This document shows positions 32,063 to 40,606 of a stretch of 64,000 nt of DNA, one piece after another; positions within the stretch are counted from its first letter, which is position 1, and each line of letters opens with the position of its first letter. The stretch is from Bacteroidales bacterium (GTDB lineage: Bacteria; Bacteroidota; Bacteroidia; Bacteroidales; UBA932): positions 42,224 to 106,223 of the forward strand of contig JAFQAR010000048.1 in NCBI GenBank assembly GCA_017399905.1, read 5' to 3'. A program made the position numbers and the translations under genes. The notes under the pieces are model-generated. The model was not told where the DNA came from. It did not search any database and saw nothing but the letters and a program-made list of their open reading frames with translations.

Positions 32063-34230
32063 CTTGTCCTGATTTTGAATTCGTCTTCTGAAAGATATAC
32101 TTCAGCTGTGAAATTCTCTTTTGCCCCAAAGAGGATCTCTCTCATAAGGAGAGGAGTAAGCCGGGCATTAAGCACTCTTTCTATCTCCCTTGCTCCGTAT
32201 TCACGAGAATATCCCTCCTTGAGTAATTTTGTGAAAGCATCACTATTGATGACGAGGTCTATATTCTTGCTTTCCAGGCGTTTCCGCAACAATTCTATCT
32301 TGTTGTTGAGAATCCTTTCCGCCATCTTTCCGTCGAGATCGTTGAATATGACCACGGATGACAGCCTGTTTATGAATTCCGGTGCAAATACATTCTTCAC
32401 TTCCTTGGCCATCGCCTCGCCGGCATTGACCTTGCTCTCGAAGCCTATTGCCGACTTGTGGGCATATCTGGCTCCGACATTCGAGGTCATTATGAGCACT
32501 ACGTTCCTGAAGTCGACTTTCCGCCCTTTGTTGTCCGTTATCACAGCGTAATCCATTACCTGCAGAAGGAGGTTGTAGATGTCTTCATGGGCCTTCTCTA
32601 TCTCATCGAGAAGCAGTATGCAGTACGGATTCTTCCTGATGGTGTCGGTCAGTATGCCGCCATCGTCATAGCCGACATAACCGGCTGGTGAGCCAATGAG
32701 CTTTGCAACTGAATGTTTTTCCGTGTATTCGCTCATGTCGAACCTGTGTAGCGGTACGTGAAGTTGCCTTGCAAGCGCTTTTGCAAGTTCGGTCTTTCCA
32801 ACTCCTGTCGGCCCGACGAAAAGGAAGTTTCCTATTGTCCTGCCGCTGTCAAGAAGTCCGGCCTTGGACATGAGGACAGCCTCTGAAACTGTCTTTATGG
32901 CCTTTTCCTGTCCATATATCGTTTCGCTCAGCCTTTCCTCCATGTTGTAGAGGTCTGACCTGATCTCTTCGTCACTTGCCTGGACGTCGGTCCTGCATAT
33001 GTCTGCCAAGGCGAGGTCTACCGTTCCGGGGGATACCAGGGCAGATTTGTGTGTGTATGCGTATGCGCCGGCTTCGTCCATAAGGTCGATTGCCTTGTCA
33101 GGAAGACATCTGTCCGATATGTATCTGATGCTCATGTCTATGGCGTGTCTGACTGCCTCTTCTTCATAATGGACTCCGTGATGTTCTTCAAGTTCTGGTC
33201 TGAAGCCCTCAAGAATCTTGTATGTCTCTTCGGCAGAAGGCTCCTCAAGGTCAATCTGACGGAACAGTCCCAATATGGACCCGTCTGATGTGGATACCTT
33301 CTTTATGTCCTCGTAGTTAGCTGATATTATGAATTTTATCTTGCTTGACTTGAAGTATGGAATCAGTAGTGACAGTATGTCTTTTGATGAGTCGTCGTTC
33401 CTGCTGCTGCCTCCCAATGACCGGAGCTCGTCGACATATACTATAAGGTTTCCTTCCTCTTCTGCTGATTCCATTATCTGCTGTATCCTCCCTTCAAGGT
33501 CACCTCTGAATTGTGCTCCGCTGAGCAACGAACTGACATTCAGTTCTATAATGCGGCTGTCTTGAAGCTTTTCTGGAACTTTGCCATCTTCAATCATTGC
33601 AGACAGACCTTTTACCAATGCAGTCTTTCCGACTCCGTGTCCTCCGGCGACAAGTACATTGTTTCTGGTTTTCCTTGACAGTATCCTGACCATCCTGTCA
33701 AGTTCCGTCTTTCTCCCGGTCAGGGCATGGAATGGTTCCAGTTCACGGAAATATCTGCCGTTCCGGTCCATATCGTTTTCCGTTCCTGTTTCCACATTCA
33801 TTCCCATTTCTATAAGAGAATTCAAGAAATCCGGTATAGGACAATCCAGACATCTTTCAAGGAAATATCTGGCGTTGGATTCTTCGAGCTGAAAGTAGGA
33901 ATACATCATGTGGTGAACATGAATCATTGATGCGGAAGCTGCAGCGACAGTCTTGCCGGCTGTCTCGTAGACCTCATTCATCTGTGATGAAAAATGAATG
34001 GATGGCTCGATGTCTTCCGGCAGACATTCCAGGCTGTTCAGGTATCCGTAAAGATTCTCCTCAAGTTCTTCTGCCCGGCCGCATCCGGCAAGACATTCCC
34101 AGAAGTCCTTGTCTTTGAGAAATCCTGCCAGCAGATGTTCCGGAGTCAGAAACTCATGCCTCTTTTCTGCTGCTATTCCATATGCCTCGACCAAAGCCGA
34201 AGTAACCTGCTGTGTCTGGTTGAATTCCAT
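32059..34230 (-). CDS. clpA: ATP-dependent Clp protease ATP-binding subunit ClpA
   Basis: A 723-residue AAA+ unfoldase: N-domain (1-145), D1 with Walker A 'VAGGHGVGKTALVKG' and Walker B 'NLIVYVDELRSL', and D2 with 'FVGPTGVGKTELAKALA' and 'ILLLDEIEKAHEDI'. The ClpP-docking loop is present as IGF in 'KSAIGFESK', where E. coli ClpA has IGL. There is no ClpB-type middle coiled coil. It starts 5 bp after the clpS stop region and overlaps aat by 4 bp. It delivers ClpS-bound N-degron substrates to ClpP, which must be encoded elsewhere. Confidence 0.95.
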   Translation of the reverse strand: MEFNQTQQVTSALVEAYGIAAEKRHEFLTPEHLLAGFLKDKDFWECLAGCGRAEELEENLYGYLNSLECLPEDIEPSIHFSSQMNEVYETAGKTVAAASASMIHVHHMMYSYFQLEESNARYFLERCLDCPIPDFLNSLIEMGMNVETGTENDMDRNGRYFRELEPFHALTGRKTELDRMVRILSRKTRNNVLVAGGHGVGKTALVKGLSAMIEDGKVPEKLQDSRIIELNVSSLLSGAQFRGDLEGRIQQIMESAEEEGNLIVYVDELRSLGGSSRNDDSSKDILSLLIPYFKSSKIKFIISANYEDIKKVSTSDGSILGLFRQIDLEEPSAEETYKILEGFRPELEEHHGVHYEEEAVRHAIDMSIRYISDRCLPDKAIDLMDEAGAYAYTHKSALVSPGTVDLALADICRTDVQASDEEIRSDLYNMEERLSETIYGQEKAIKTVSEAVLMSKAGLLDSGRTIGNFLFVGPTGVGKTELAKALARQLHVPLHRFDMSEYTEKHSVAKLIGSPAGYVGYDDGGILTDTIRKNPYCILLLDEIEKAHEDIYNLLLQVMDYAVITDNKGRKVDFRNVVLIMTSNVGARYAHKSAIGFESKVNAGEAMAKEVKNVFAPEFINRLSSVVIFNDLDGKMAERILNNKIELLRKRLESKNIDLVINSDAFTKLLKEGYSREYGAREIERVLNARLTPLLMREILFGAKENFTAEVYLSEDEFKIRTR

Positions 34231-34235
34231 ATTTC

Positions 34236-34544
34236 CTATTCCGGTTGTATTTCAAATTTCAACGGATAACCTTCTTCCCGGGCGATTGATGTGGCTTTGG
34301 CCACCTTGCTCCTTGCGATGTCCAGAGAGTATTTTCCGACTGTAGCCTTGTTGTGTATATGGGTGGTTTCGGCAATGATCTCTGCTTCGTTGCGTGTCTT
34401 GCCGAATACGGTTATCATTATCTCGATAACAAATTCAAATGTCGTGAAGTCATCGTTCAGGACTATGACTCTGAACTTTCGTGGCTCTTTTGGTACAGGA
34501 CGTACCATGCTTCCTGCCTGTTTCTGCAATTCTTCCTGTGCCAT
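34236..34544 (-). CDS. clpS: ATP-dependent Clp protease adaptor ClpS
   Basis: A 102-residue N-degron adaptor. The substrate pocket is intact: 'LNDDFTTFEFVI' (Asn30-Asp31-Asp32 contact the alpha-amino group) and the His at 62 in 'THIHNKATVG'. A flexible N-terminal extension of about 22 residues is suited to enter the ClpA pore. It lies 5 bp upstream of clpA and 1 bp after the queuosine-transporter stop. It recognises N-terminal Leu, Phe, Tyr or Trp and hands the protein to ClpAP. Confidence 0.95.
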   Translation of the reverse strand: MAQEELQKQAGSMVRPVPKEPRKFRVIVLNDDFTTFEFVIEIMITVFGKTRNEAEIIAETTHIHNKATVGKYSLDIARSKVAKATSIAREEGYPLKFEIQPE

Positions 34545-34545
34545 A

Positions 34546-35247
34546 TCAGTCTATATTATATTTGTCATGGATCCTTCTGCACCAATATACGAAAGGTGTA
34601 TCCAGCAAGCTTGTCACGAAAAAGATGGCATAGCTGCTTAAGAATATCGATGTCAAGGTGCTGATGCTGTACGTACCATAAAATGCCAGAAATGTATACA
34701 GCAATGTGTTCAGCAATTGTGAGATCAAGGTGGATCCGTTGTTTCGTATCCATAGTCCCTTTCTTTCATCCTTGAAATGCTTACGGCACCAGTCCCACCA
34801 TTTGTGGTACAGCCATACGTCTGTCAGCTGTGACAGGAGGTATACTGCAAGAGAAGCGCAAATTGTACGTGGCGTATAGCTGAATATGGTCCGGAACGCT
34901 TCATTTGCAAGATCGTTCTCGCTTGGAGCATACAGCAGCCACGTCTGCGAAAGCGCGACGAATATTATTGAGCAGACAGTACTTATCACGACTGCCCTGT
35001 TTGCGTCTTTTCTGCTGTGGTTTTCGCTGAGGATGTCTGTTATGAGGAAAGTGCTTCCGAACAGGATGTTGCCTAAGGTCATTTCGATACCGAATGCACG
35101 AATCAACAGAAGCACTTCAATATTGGCGATAAGTGTTGCAAGCACATTGAAGGCAATAAGACCGTTCCTTCCGAAGAAGCGGTAGAAAAATACTACGCTT
35201 CCATAAATCAGAAGAAAAGAAATCACCAGTAATATTTCATTAGGCAT
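34546..35247 (-). CDS. YhhQ/VUT-family queuosine precursor transporter
   Basis: A 233-residue membrane protein with six predicted helices and the YhhQ family landmarks 'NILFGSTFLITDILSENHSRKDANRAV' (read in pieces: GSTFLITDILSE, the conserved ExxG/E region) and 'GSTLISQLLNTLLYTFLAFYG'. E. coli YhhQ imports preQ0/preQ1 for tRNA queuosine synthesis. I prefer the ATG at 35247 over 35256, because the family normally starts at 'NEILLVIS' and the -7 box lies at 35269-35276. It is the first gene of the N-degron operon; the link to protein degradation is unexplained. No preQ1 riboswitch fits in the short leader. Confidence 0.82.
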   Translation of the reverse strand: MPNEILLVISFLLIYGSVVFFYRFFGRNGLIAFNVLATLIANIEVLLLIRAFGIEMTLGNILFGSTFLITDILSENHSRKDANRAVVISTVCSIIFVALSQTWLLYAPSENDLANEAFRTIFSYTPRTICASLAVYLLSQLTDVWLYHKWWDWCRKHFKDERKGLWIRNNGSTLISQLLNTLLYTFLAFYGTYSISTLTSIFLSSYAIFFVTSLLDTPFVYWCRRIHDKYNID

Positions 35248-35268
35248 AAGGGTCATCTATTAGGCCTG

Positions 35269-35276
35269 CAAAGATA
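35269..35276 (-). promoter_or_regulatory. Predicted -7 box for the yhhQ-clpS-clpA-aat operon
   Basis: Minus strand TATCTTTG, full consensus, ending 12 bp before the ATG at 35256 and 21 bp before 35247. It lies in the 28-bp gap behind the preceding gene's stop. Confidence 0.6.
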
Positions 35277-35284
35277 GCAATTTA

Positions 35285-35827
35285 TCATGATTCTTCTTGC
35301 CTGCTGCCGTATTTCATTTCGAGCTGGAGCTTTTCTGCCCTGGCCCTTATCGCTCCGAGATTCCTTTGGAAGATGCGGGCCAGCTCCCTTTCCGATACTC
35401 CTTCACACCATAACTTTTCCAGCCTTATGTCATCTTCTTCCTTCCAAGGTTTCAGATAGTTGGGATACTTCATCCTCTGTGTCTCAAAGGAAAGGCTGCG
35501 TGCATTGATGAATTCGAGGGCCATTTTCCTGCGCTCTGCATGATCATCCGGAAGCATATCCCTTCCGGCCATGGCATTTCTGCATATGCGTTTCAATGTA
35601 GTGACGGAAATGCTCCCTACAGATCTGTTAGGGATAGATCCGGGGAATGTCGATATCACTGTGGAGGCAATTTCGGAATATGCTTCCTCCATATGACGTT
35701 CTATTGATGAAAATGTTGCCTGTCTGTGTTTTTCCAGTAAGTTCCTGATTGATGATTCAAGTGTGTTGTCGTTTTTCATGATGTCCGTAATTAAAATGTT
35801 TATCAATATTTCATTTCTTGCGGACAT
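35285..35827 (-). CDS. Hypothetical protein with C-terminal Myb/SANT-like helix-turn-helix
   Basis: A 180-residue cytoplasmic protein I cannot name. Residues ~130-172 ('PWKEEDDIRLEKLWCEGVSE', then 'LARIFQRNLGAIRARAEKL') have the spacing of a Myb/SANT-like helix-turn-helix. This is found in Bacteroidota as a tail on helicases and stand-alone DNA-binding proteins. The N-terminal ~100 residues are helical and charged. The ATG at 35827 is preceded by AAAGGGG, a reasonable Shine-Dalgarno site; the next ATG (35779) is possible. It has its own TTTG-N21-TAGATTTG promoter and ends before the N-degron operon. A DNA-binding role is inference only. Confidence 0.7.
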   Translation of the reverse strand: MSARNEILINILITDIMKNDNTLESSIRNLLEKHRQATFSSIERHMEEAYSEIASTVISTFPGSIPNRSVGSISVTTLKRICRNAMAGRDMLPDDHAERRKMALEFINARSLSFETQRMKYPNYLKPWKEEDDIRLEKLWCEGVSERELARIFQRNLGAIRARAEKLQLEMKYGSRQEES

Positions 35828-35843
35828 TTCCCCTTTACTCCCA

Positions 35844-35876
35844 CAAATCTACATAAAACAATCGGTCCGCTGCAAA
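35844..35876 (-). promoter_or_regulatory. Predicted promoter for the Myb-like gene (TTTG-N21-TAGATTTG)
   Basis: On the minus strand TTTG (35876-35873), 21 bp, then TAGATTTG (35851-35844), 16 bp before the start at 35827. The -33 element lies in the stem-loop of the terminator described at 35852-35894. Confidence 0.6.
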
Positions 35877-35894
35877 TTTTTCCTGCACCGGACC
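35852..35894 (-). terminator. Terminator hairpin of the TauE-GH97 operon
   Basis: GGTCCGCTGCA (35864-35874) and TGCACCGGACC (35884-35894) pair with one mismatch around a 9-nt loop. On the minus strand this is followed by GATTGTTTTATG, a U-rich tail. On the plus strand seven T also follow, so it could work both ways. Confidence 0.65.
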
Positions 35895-35906
35895 TGATTT
35901 TTTTGC

Positions 35907-35939
35907 TTTTCTTATGATTATTACGTTTTTCTTATGATT
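35907..35939. repeat. Two 13-bp direct repeats 20 bp apart
   Basis: TTTTCTTATGATT is found at 35907-35919 and again, identically, at 35927-35939, immediately behind the GH97 stop codon. Function unknown. Confidence 0.6.
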
Positions 35940-38009
35940 TTATTCCACCTTGAAGGTGATGATGATGCCGTCGTTCTTAGGAACGGAAACGTTTTCCTTG
36001 TAGATGTCGGACAATCTGAGGGTTCGTTCCAGAGGTTCGTTCCCGCCGTCTATGACCTTTACTTCAGAGTCTTTGGCTGGCTTTACCCTCGCATGCTGGC
36101 TGTCGTTGTTTTCAGCAAGATCCTTCATACCGTAGACAAGGTCCCATATGCTTAATTCAAGGTTTTCCTTTCGTGCATTAACTGCAGCTATATACCACGT
36201 GTCGCCATGACGTCTTCCAAGCACAATGAATTCACCGGGATAACCGTCTATCAGCCTTGTCTCATCCCATGTGACGGGAACATTCCTGAGAAAATCAAGG
36301 CTTACTGCATCGGCATCACTGAGATTGTCAGGAGTTACAGCGAAATTCTGCACCGGATTCTGGAAAAGGATACATGTAGCAAGCTGGAATACATCGGTAG
36401 TGCGTCTTATATTGCCTTTGGAACCGGTCCTGTCAAGCCTGTCGTTAAGGAAACATCCGCCGAATTCCATACACCCTACTGCGTTTCTTATGAATGGGTG
36501 AGTGCAAGCATAAACGGCTTCCATATCGCAGTCATGCTGTGAAAAGACAAGGTTCTCGGAAGCCCTGACCGCTTCGCTGCCGACATAGTTCGGATACATC
36601 CTTTCCCAGCCTCTCGGCAGGGTGCAGCCGTGGAAGATGACCATCAGTCCGTATTCCTCCGCATCTGCAAGTATCTCCTCATACAGCCTCATTGTCTCCT
36701 GCTTGTCTCCTCCGAAGAAATCAACCTTGATTCCCTTGACTCCGATTTCCCTGAGCCATTTCATTTCCTGCTTCCTCCTTATCGGGTTGGACATTATGTC
36801 GAGTGGGCTCTGGGCAATGTCGTTCCACCATCCGCTCGAACTGTACCATAGGAAAAGGCTGACCTTCCTTTCTTCTGCATATCCGGCAAGCTCGACGATT
36901 CCTTCGCGTCCGATGTGTTTGTCCCACCAGTTGTCTATGAGAGTATATCTGAATCCCAGTGCAGACGAAAGGTCGATATATGCTTTCTGGTCTTTCATGC
37001 AGATGCTTTCGTCCTGCCATACGATCCAGCTCCATGTTCCCTTTCCGAATTCATATTCATTGTGCGTCGTGTACAGAGGCTCAACGACGTCCCAGGTCAC
37101 TGTCGTCTCCACAATAGGATGAAGAGTCTCTCCAAGAGTTATAGTCCTCCATGGTGTCATGCCTGGAAGGGCGATTGCAGGTTCTGATGTGCCGTTGCCG
37201 TTGTTTTCCTCTGGCATCGGATATTCGATCCTGTAGCTGTAGTAGAACCTGTCATCATCCGGATCGTCCGGATTGCCGGCTTCGGTGCTCACAAGTCGGC
37301 TGTCGCTAAGACGTGAGCCGCAATATCCGCTGTCCACCCCTGTCTCGCTGACAAGAACCCATCCGTCATCACCGACCTTGAAAAGACATGGAAACGTATA
37401 GCCGTGTCCGAACTGTGACGCTTTTCCTGCTGGTTCATCAAATCCGTAATATTCTTCATAGCTGGGCTTTGTCCTTTTCCATCCGGTCATGGCGTCGCTT
37501 TGAGGTGTCAGGAAGGTCGAGATCCTTCCGTCTCCCGCCTTGTCTATGAAATTGAATTCGGTGACCTCTTCCATTATCCTGGCACTGCCTTGTTCTCCTT
37601 CCTTCGGAAGTATGTATCTGAAAGCCACATCATTTCCGCTTACCTGAAATCTTACAAGAAGCTTCCGGCCTTCCTTGTTGCGGAAGGTGCATGTTACCGT
37701 GTTGGCCCTGTAGCATATCTCTGAGGTCTTGGACCTGTCCATCTGATAAGTGATGCCGACTTCGTCATATTCCGCACCTTCGTATGTCAGTTCGGTAAAA
37801 TCCGCATTGTCCGTGCGCAGGCCTAACCTTGACGCAGGTATGTTCAGCGAGCTTCCATGGTCGATGCTGTACCATGCTACTCCGTCAGTCGAACCTACAT
37901 AGACCGTCGTCTTGCCGTCAGGGCTGTCTGCCATTGCATATGGCGTCTGGGCATATGCATTGGAAATCAGTAATGATGATAGCAGGGAAAGTAGTGCTGT
38001 CTTTTTCAT
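35940..38009 (-). CDS. Glycoside hydrolase family 97 (retaining, alpha-galactosidase-like)
   Basis: A 689-residue secreted GH97 enzyme with a signal peptide ending at 'NAYAQ'. It has an N-terminal beta-sandwich (~25-290), the (beta/alpha)8 barrel (~300-590) and a C-terminal beta domain. In the barrel, 'GIKVDFFGGD' provides Asp430 at the position of the nucleophile in retaining GH97 members such as BtGH97b (an alpha-galactosidase). Inverting SusB-type alpha-glucosidases lack it. The acid/base Glu is 479 or 485. It is 19 bp downstream of the TauE gene, in the same operon. Retaining chemistry is inferred from that Asp; galactose specificity is likely, not proven. Confidence 0.88.
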   Translation of the reverse strand: MKKTALLSLLSSLLISNAYAQTPYAMADSPDGKTTVYVGSTDGVAWYSIDHGSSLNIPASRLGLRTDNADFTELTYEGAEYDEVGITYQMDRSKTSEICYRANTVTCTFRNKEGRKLLVRFQVSGNDVAFRYILPKEGEQGSARIMEEVTEFNFIDKAGDGRISTFLTPQSDAMTGWKRTKPSYEEYYGFDEPAGKASQFGHGYTFPCLFKVGDDGWVLVSETGVDSGYCGSRLSDSRLVSTEAGNPDDPDDDRFYYSYRIEYPMPEENNGNGTSEPAIALPGMTPWRTITLGETLHPIVETTVTWDVVEPLYTTHNEYEFGKGTWSWIVWQDESICMKDQKAYIDLSSALGFRYTLIDNWWDKHIGREGIVELAGYAEERKVSLFLWYSSSGWWNDIAQSPLDIMSNPIRRKQEMKWLREIGVKGIKVDFFGGDKQETMRLYEEILADAEEYGLMVIFHGCTLPRGWERMYPNYVGSEAVRASENLVFSQHDCDMEAVYACTHPFIRNAVGCMEFGGCFLNDRLDRTGSKGNIRRTTDVFQLATCILFQNPVQNFAVTPDNLSDADAVSLDFLRNVPVTWDETRLIDGYPGEFIVLGRRHGDTWYIAAVNARKENLELSIWDLVYGMKDLAENNDSQHARVKPAKDSEVKVIDGGNEPLERTLRLSDIYKENVSVPKNDGIIITFKVE

Positions 38010-38028
38010 GCTTTGATATTGATGAGTT

Positions 38029-38754
38029 TCAGGAAATCACGAATATGATGACTCCGCATATGCCGATATAGCTGTATACCGCATACGGGAAAACCTTGGA
38101 GGGGATATGCCGGAAGGCCCATGAACCGAGCATTGTGCCGGCCAGAACGCCTGCGATCGAAAAGAGATATGCCTTTCCGACCGTTGCCGTCAGGAAACCG
38201 TTGGACGCCCTGACTATTGTCATCATTGTATTGCCGATCAGAAAATACATCTGGGCCATAGCCAGGTAGTGGTTCTTGTCCGGTTCAGATGATATGAAGT
38301 AAAGTACTGCCGGAGGGCCCTGCATGCCGAAAAGCCCGCCCATTATACCGCTGAGGGTTCCTGCACCGATCTGGCAGGGGAGTGACGTCCCAATCCTTAT
38401 CCTTCCGTTGAAGAAGATGAAGTACAGGCTGGTTATGATCAGTACGATGCCGAGGATTTTCCTTAAGGTGTTGTCATGGATCCGCTCCAGCATGCAGATA
38501 GATGCTGCTGATACGGCAATGAATGTAAGAAGAATGGGAATCAGCCTCTTCCATGTTACATAGCGCCTCATCCTTAATGATATTATTGCAGATGTCGTAA
38601 GCGCCAGAAGACCGGATAAGGTAGTGGCTTCCCCATATGAGGGCATGAGAAGAGGCAGCAGGGTCATGATGAAAATGCCGAAACCGAATCCGGTTGTCCT
38701 TTGCACAAAGCTTGCTCCGATGGTCAGTAGAATTATTTCGGTTATATTTTCCAT
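38029..38754 (-). CDS. TauE/SafE-family sulfite/organosulfonate exporter
   Basis: A 241-residue protein with seven to eight predicted helices and the TauE/SafE repeats 'SFVQRTTGFGFGIFIMTLLPLLMPSYGEA' (first repeat, read in parts) and 'GTLSGIMGGLFGMQGPPAVLYF' (second repeat). Members export sulfite, sulfoacetate or other small anions. It shares an operon with GH97 and faces trpB2 across a back-to-back promoter. Why a sugar hydrolase and an anion exporter are paired is not evident. Confidence 0.83.
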   Translation of the reverse strand: MENITEIILLTIGASFVQRTTGFGFGIFIMTLLPLLMPSYGEATTLSGLLALTTSAIISLRMRRYVTWKRLIPILLTFIAVSAASICMLERIHDNTLRKILGIVLIITSLYFIFFNGRIRIGTSLPCQIGAGTLSGIMGGLFGMQGPPAVLYFISSEPDKNHYLAMAQMYFLIGNTMMTIVRASNGFLTATVGKAYLFSIAGVLAGTMLGSWAFRHIPSKVFPYAVYSYIGICGVIIFVIS

Positions 38755-38777
38755 GTACCGTTGTCTGATTTGTCTTT

Positions 38778-38785
38778 CAAAGTTA
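38778..38785 (-). promoter_or_regulatory. Predicted -7 box for the TauE-GH97 operon
   Basis: Minus strand TAACTTTG, 23 bp upstream of the start at 38754, back to back with the trpB2 box at 38807. Confidence 0.5.
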
Positions 38786-38806
38786 CAAAATAAACAAGTA
38801 AATAAG

Positions 38807-38814
38807 TATATTTG
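38807..38814 (+). promoter_or_regulatory. Predicted -7 box for trpB2
   Basis: TATATTTG, full consensus, ending 9 bp before the ATG at 38824, so the leader would be only a few bases. Confidence 0.6.
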
Positions 38815-38823
38815 TATCTGTAT

Positions 38824-40137
38824 ATGAAACGAAAGAGATATTTTCTCGCCGAAAGCGAGATTCCGACCAGGTGGTATAATGTCCTGGCGGACATGCCGGT
38901 CAAGCCGATGCCGATGCTTGATCCTGTCAGTGGCGTTCCTGTTACGGTAGATACACTATCTACCCTTTTCTGCCGTGAATGTTCATCTCAGGAACTGAAT
39001 CAGACAGACAGATGGATCGAAATACCTGAAGAGGTAAGGGAAAAGTATGCGTACTACCGCAGCACTCCTCTTGTTCGTGCTTACGGACTTGAGGAGGCCT
39101 TGGGTACGCCTGCACGCATATATTTCAAGAACGAAAGCGTCAGCCCCATAGGCTCGCATAAACTGAATTCCGCACTTGCCCAGGCTTATTATTGCAGGCA
39201 GGAAGGTGTCACCAACATCACGACCGAGACAGGAGCAGGACAGTGGGGAGCCGCATTGTCCTATGCCGCCAAGGTCTTCGGACTTGAATGTGCCGTTTAT
39301 CAGGTGAAGATCAGTTACGAGCAGAAGCCATACAGACGCAGTGTGATGCATGTTTTCGGCTCGCTTGTGACTCCGTCTCCTTCAATGTCCACAAGGGCCG
39401 GCAAGGATATACTTACCAGGACTCCGAACCATCAGGGTTCATTGGGAACCGCCATATCCGAGGCTGTCGAACTTGCAAGAATGACACCTAGATGCAGATA
39501 TACTCTCGGCTCGGTGATGAATCATGTAACCTTGCATCAGACCGTCATAGGACTTGAGGCTGAGAAGCAGATGGAAATGACCGGTGATTATCCGGATGTC
39601 GTGATCGGATGTTTTGGCGGAGGCTCAAATTTCGGTGGTATCTCGTTCCCTTTCCTGAGACATGTCTTTGCCGGAGAGCGCAACACGCGCTTCATTGCCG
39701 CCGAACCGGCATCCTGTCCGAAGCTGACCAAGGGAAAGTTCGCCTACGATTACGGTGATGAGGCAGGATATACCCCTCTTCTGCCGATGTTTACTCTCGG
39801 ACATGATTTCCAGCCTTCGAACATACACGCAGGAGGACTCAGGTATCATGGCGCCGGTACGTTAGTGTCCCAGCTTCTCAAGGACGGCTATATCGAAGCC
39901 ATGGATATCGACCAGGTGGAGACTTTCGAAGCCGGTTGCCTTTTTGCCAGGACTGAAGGAATCATACCGGCTCCGGAGTCATGTCATGCTATTGCTGCAG
40001 CTGTCCGTGAAGCAAGGAAATGTAAGGAAGAAGGAACACCTAAGGTCATATTGTTCAATCTTTCCGGTCATGGTCTGATGGATATGTCCGCTTATGACCA
40101 GTTCCTGGCCGGCAATGTGGTCAATCACGGCATTTAG
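38824..40137 (+). CDS. TrpB2-type tryptophan synthase beta-like protein
   Basis: A 437-residue PLP enzyme of the TrpB2 group. The PLP lysine is Lys113 in 'SPIGSHKLNSALAQAYY', the catalytic Glu region is 'TETGAGQWGAAL', and the phosphate-binding glycine loop is 'GCFGGGSNFGG'. TrpB2 proteins are longer than TrpB1 (about 397) and are often not linked to trpA, as here. They join indole and serine (or phosphoserine) to make tryptophan, possibly salvaging indole. The extended N-terminus before residue 80 is typical of the group. The ATG at 38824 is used; the TTG at 38812 is in the -7 box. The end overlaps the fRMsr gene by 17 bp. Confidence 0.9.
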   Translation: MKRKRYFLAESEIPTRWYNVLADMPVKPMPMLDPVSGVPVTVDTLSTLFCRECSSQELNQTDRWIEIPEEVREKYAYYRSTPLVRAYGLEEALGTPARIYFKNESVSPIGSHKLNSALAQAYYCRQEGVTNITTETGAGQWGAALSYAAKVFGLECAVYQVKISYEQKPYRRSVMHVFGSLVTPSPSMSTRAGKDILTRTPNHQGSLGTAISEAVELARMTPRCRYTLGSVMNHVTLHQTVIGLEAEKQMEMTGDYPDVVIGCFGGGSNFGGISFPFLRHVFAGERNTRFIAAEPASCPKLTKGKFAYDYGDEAGYTPLLPMFTLGHDFQPSNIHAGGLRYHGAGTLVSQLLKDGYIEAMDIDQVETFEAGCLFARTEGIIPAPESCHAIAAAVREARKCKEEGTPKVILFNLSGHGLMDMSAYDQFLAGNVVNHGI

Positions 40138-40606
40138 AAAGCAGCTCTACGATTCTTTCAAGCCACTGTCTGTCGGTATCGTCAAAGGTGCCGGTATGCT
40201 TGCTGTCGATATCGAGGACGCCTGTGATTTTTCCATCAGAAAACACGGGTACCACGATTTCGCTTCTCGATTCGCTGCTGCATGCGATGTGTCCGGGAAA
40301 CATGTCGACATCCGGTACGACTAACGTAGAAACCTCTTTCCATGCGCTTCCGCAGACTCCTTTGCCGAAAGCTATCCTGGTACATGCCAATGGACCTTGG
40401 AACGGGCCCAGGACAAGTTCTTTTCCGCATACCCTGTAGAACCCTGTCCACAGGAATCCGAATGTAGCATGGATCATTGCAGCGAAATTCGCCATATTGG
40501 CAATGAGGTCTCTTTCGTTTTCGACAAGGGCTTCAAGCTGACTGTACAGAGTCATGTATTTTGTATCCTTGTCTCCTTCAGCTATAATCAGATGTTCTGC
40601 CATCAC
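40121..40606 (-). CDS. msrC: Free methionine-(R)-sulfoxide reductase (GAF domain)
   Basis: A 161-residue GAF-domain enzyme reducing free L-methionine-(R)-sulfoxide. Its three cysteines, Cys75 ('LACTRIAFG'), Cys85 ('GVCGSAW') and Cys109 ('HIACSSESRSEIVVP'), have exactly the 10- and 24-residue spacing of the catalytic and resolving cysteines of E. coli fRMsr (84, 94, 118). 'LVVPDVDMFPGHI' and 'GVLDIDS' complete the fold. Its start overlaps the cupin stop by 4 bp, and its end overlaps trpB2 by 17 bp. Part of an oxidative-repair pair with the cupin is a reasonable guess. Confidence 0.93.
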   Translation of the reverse strand: MMAEHLIIAEGDKDTKYMTLYSQLEALVENERDLIANMANFAAMIHATFGFLWTGFYRVCGKELVLGPFQGPLACTRIAFGKGVCGSAWKEVSTLVVPDVDMFPGHIACSSESRSEIVVPVFSDGKITGVLDIDSKHTGTFDDTDRQWLERIVELLSKCRD

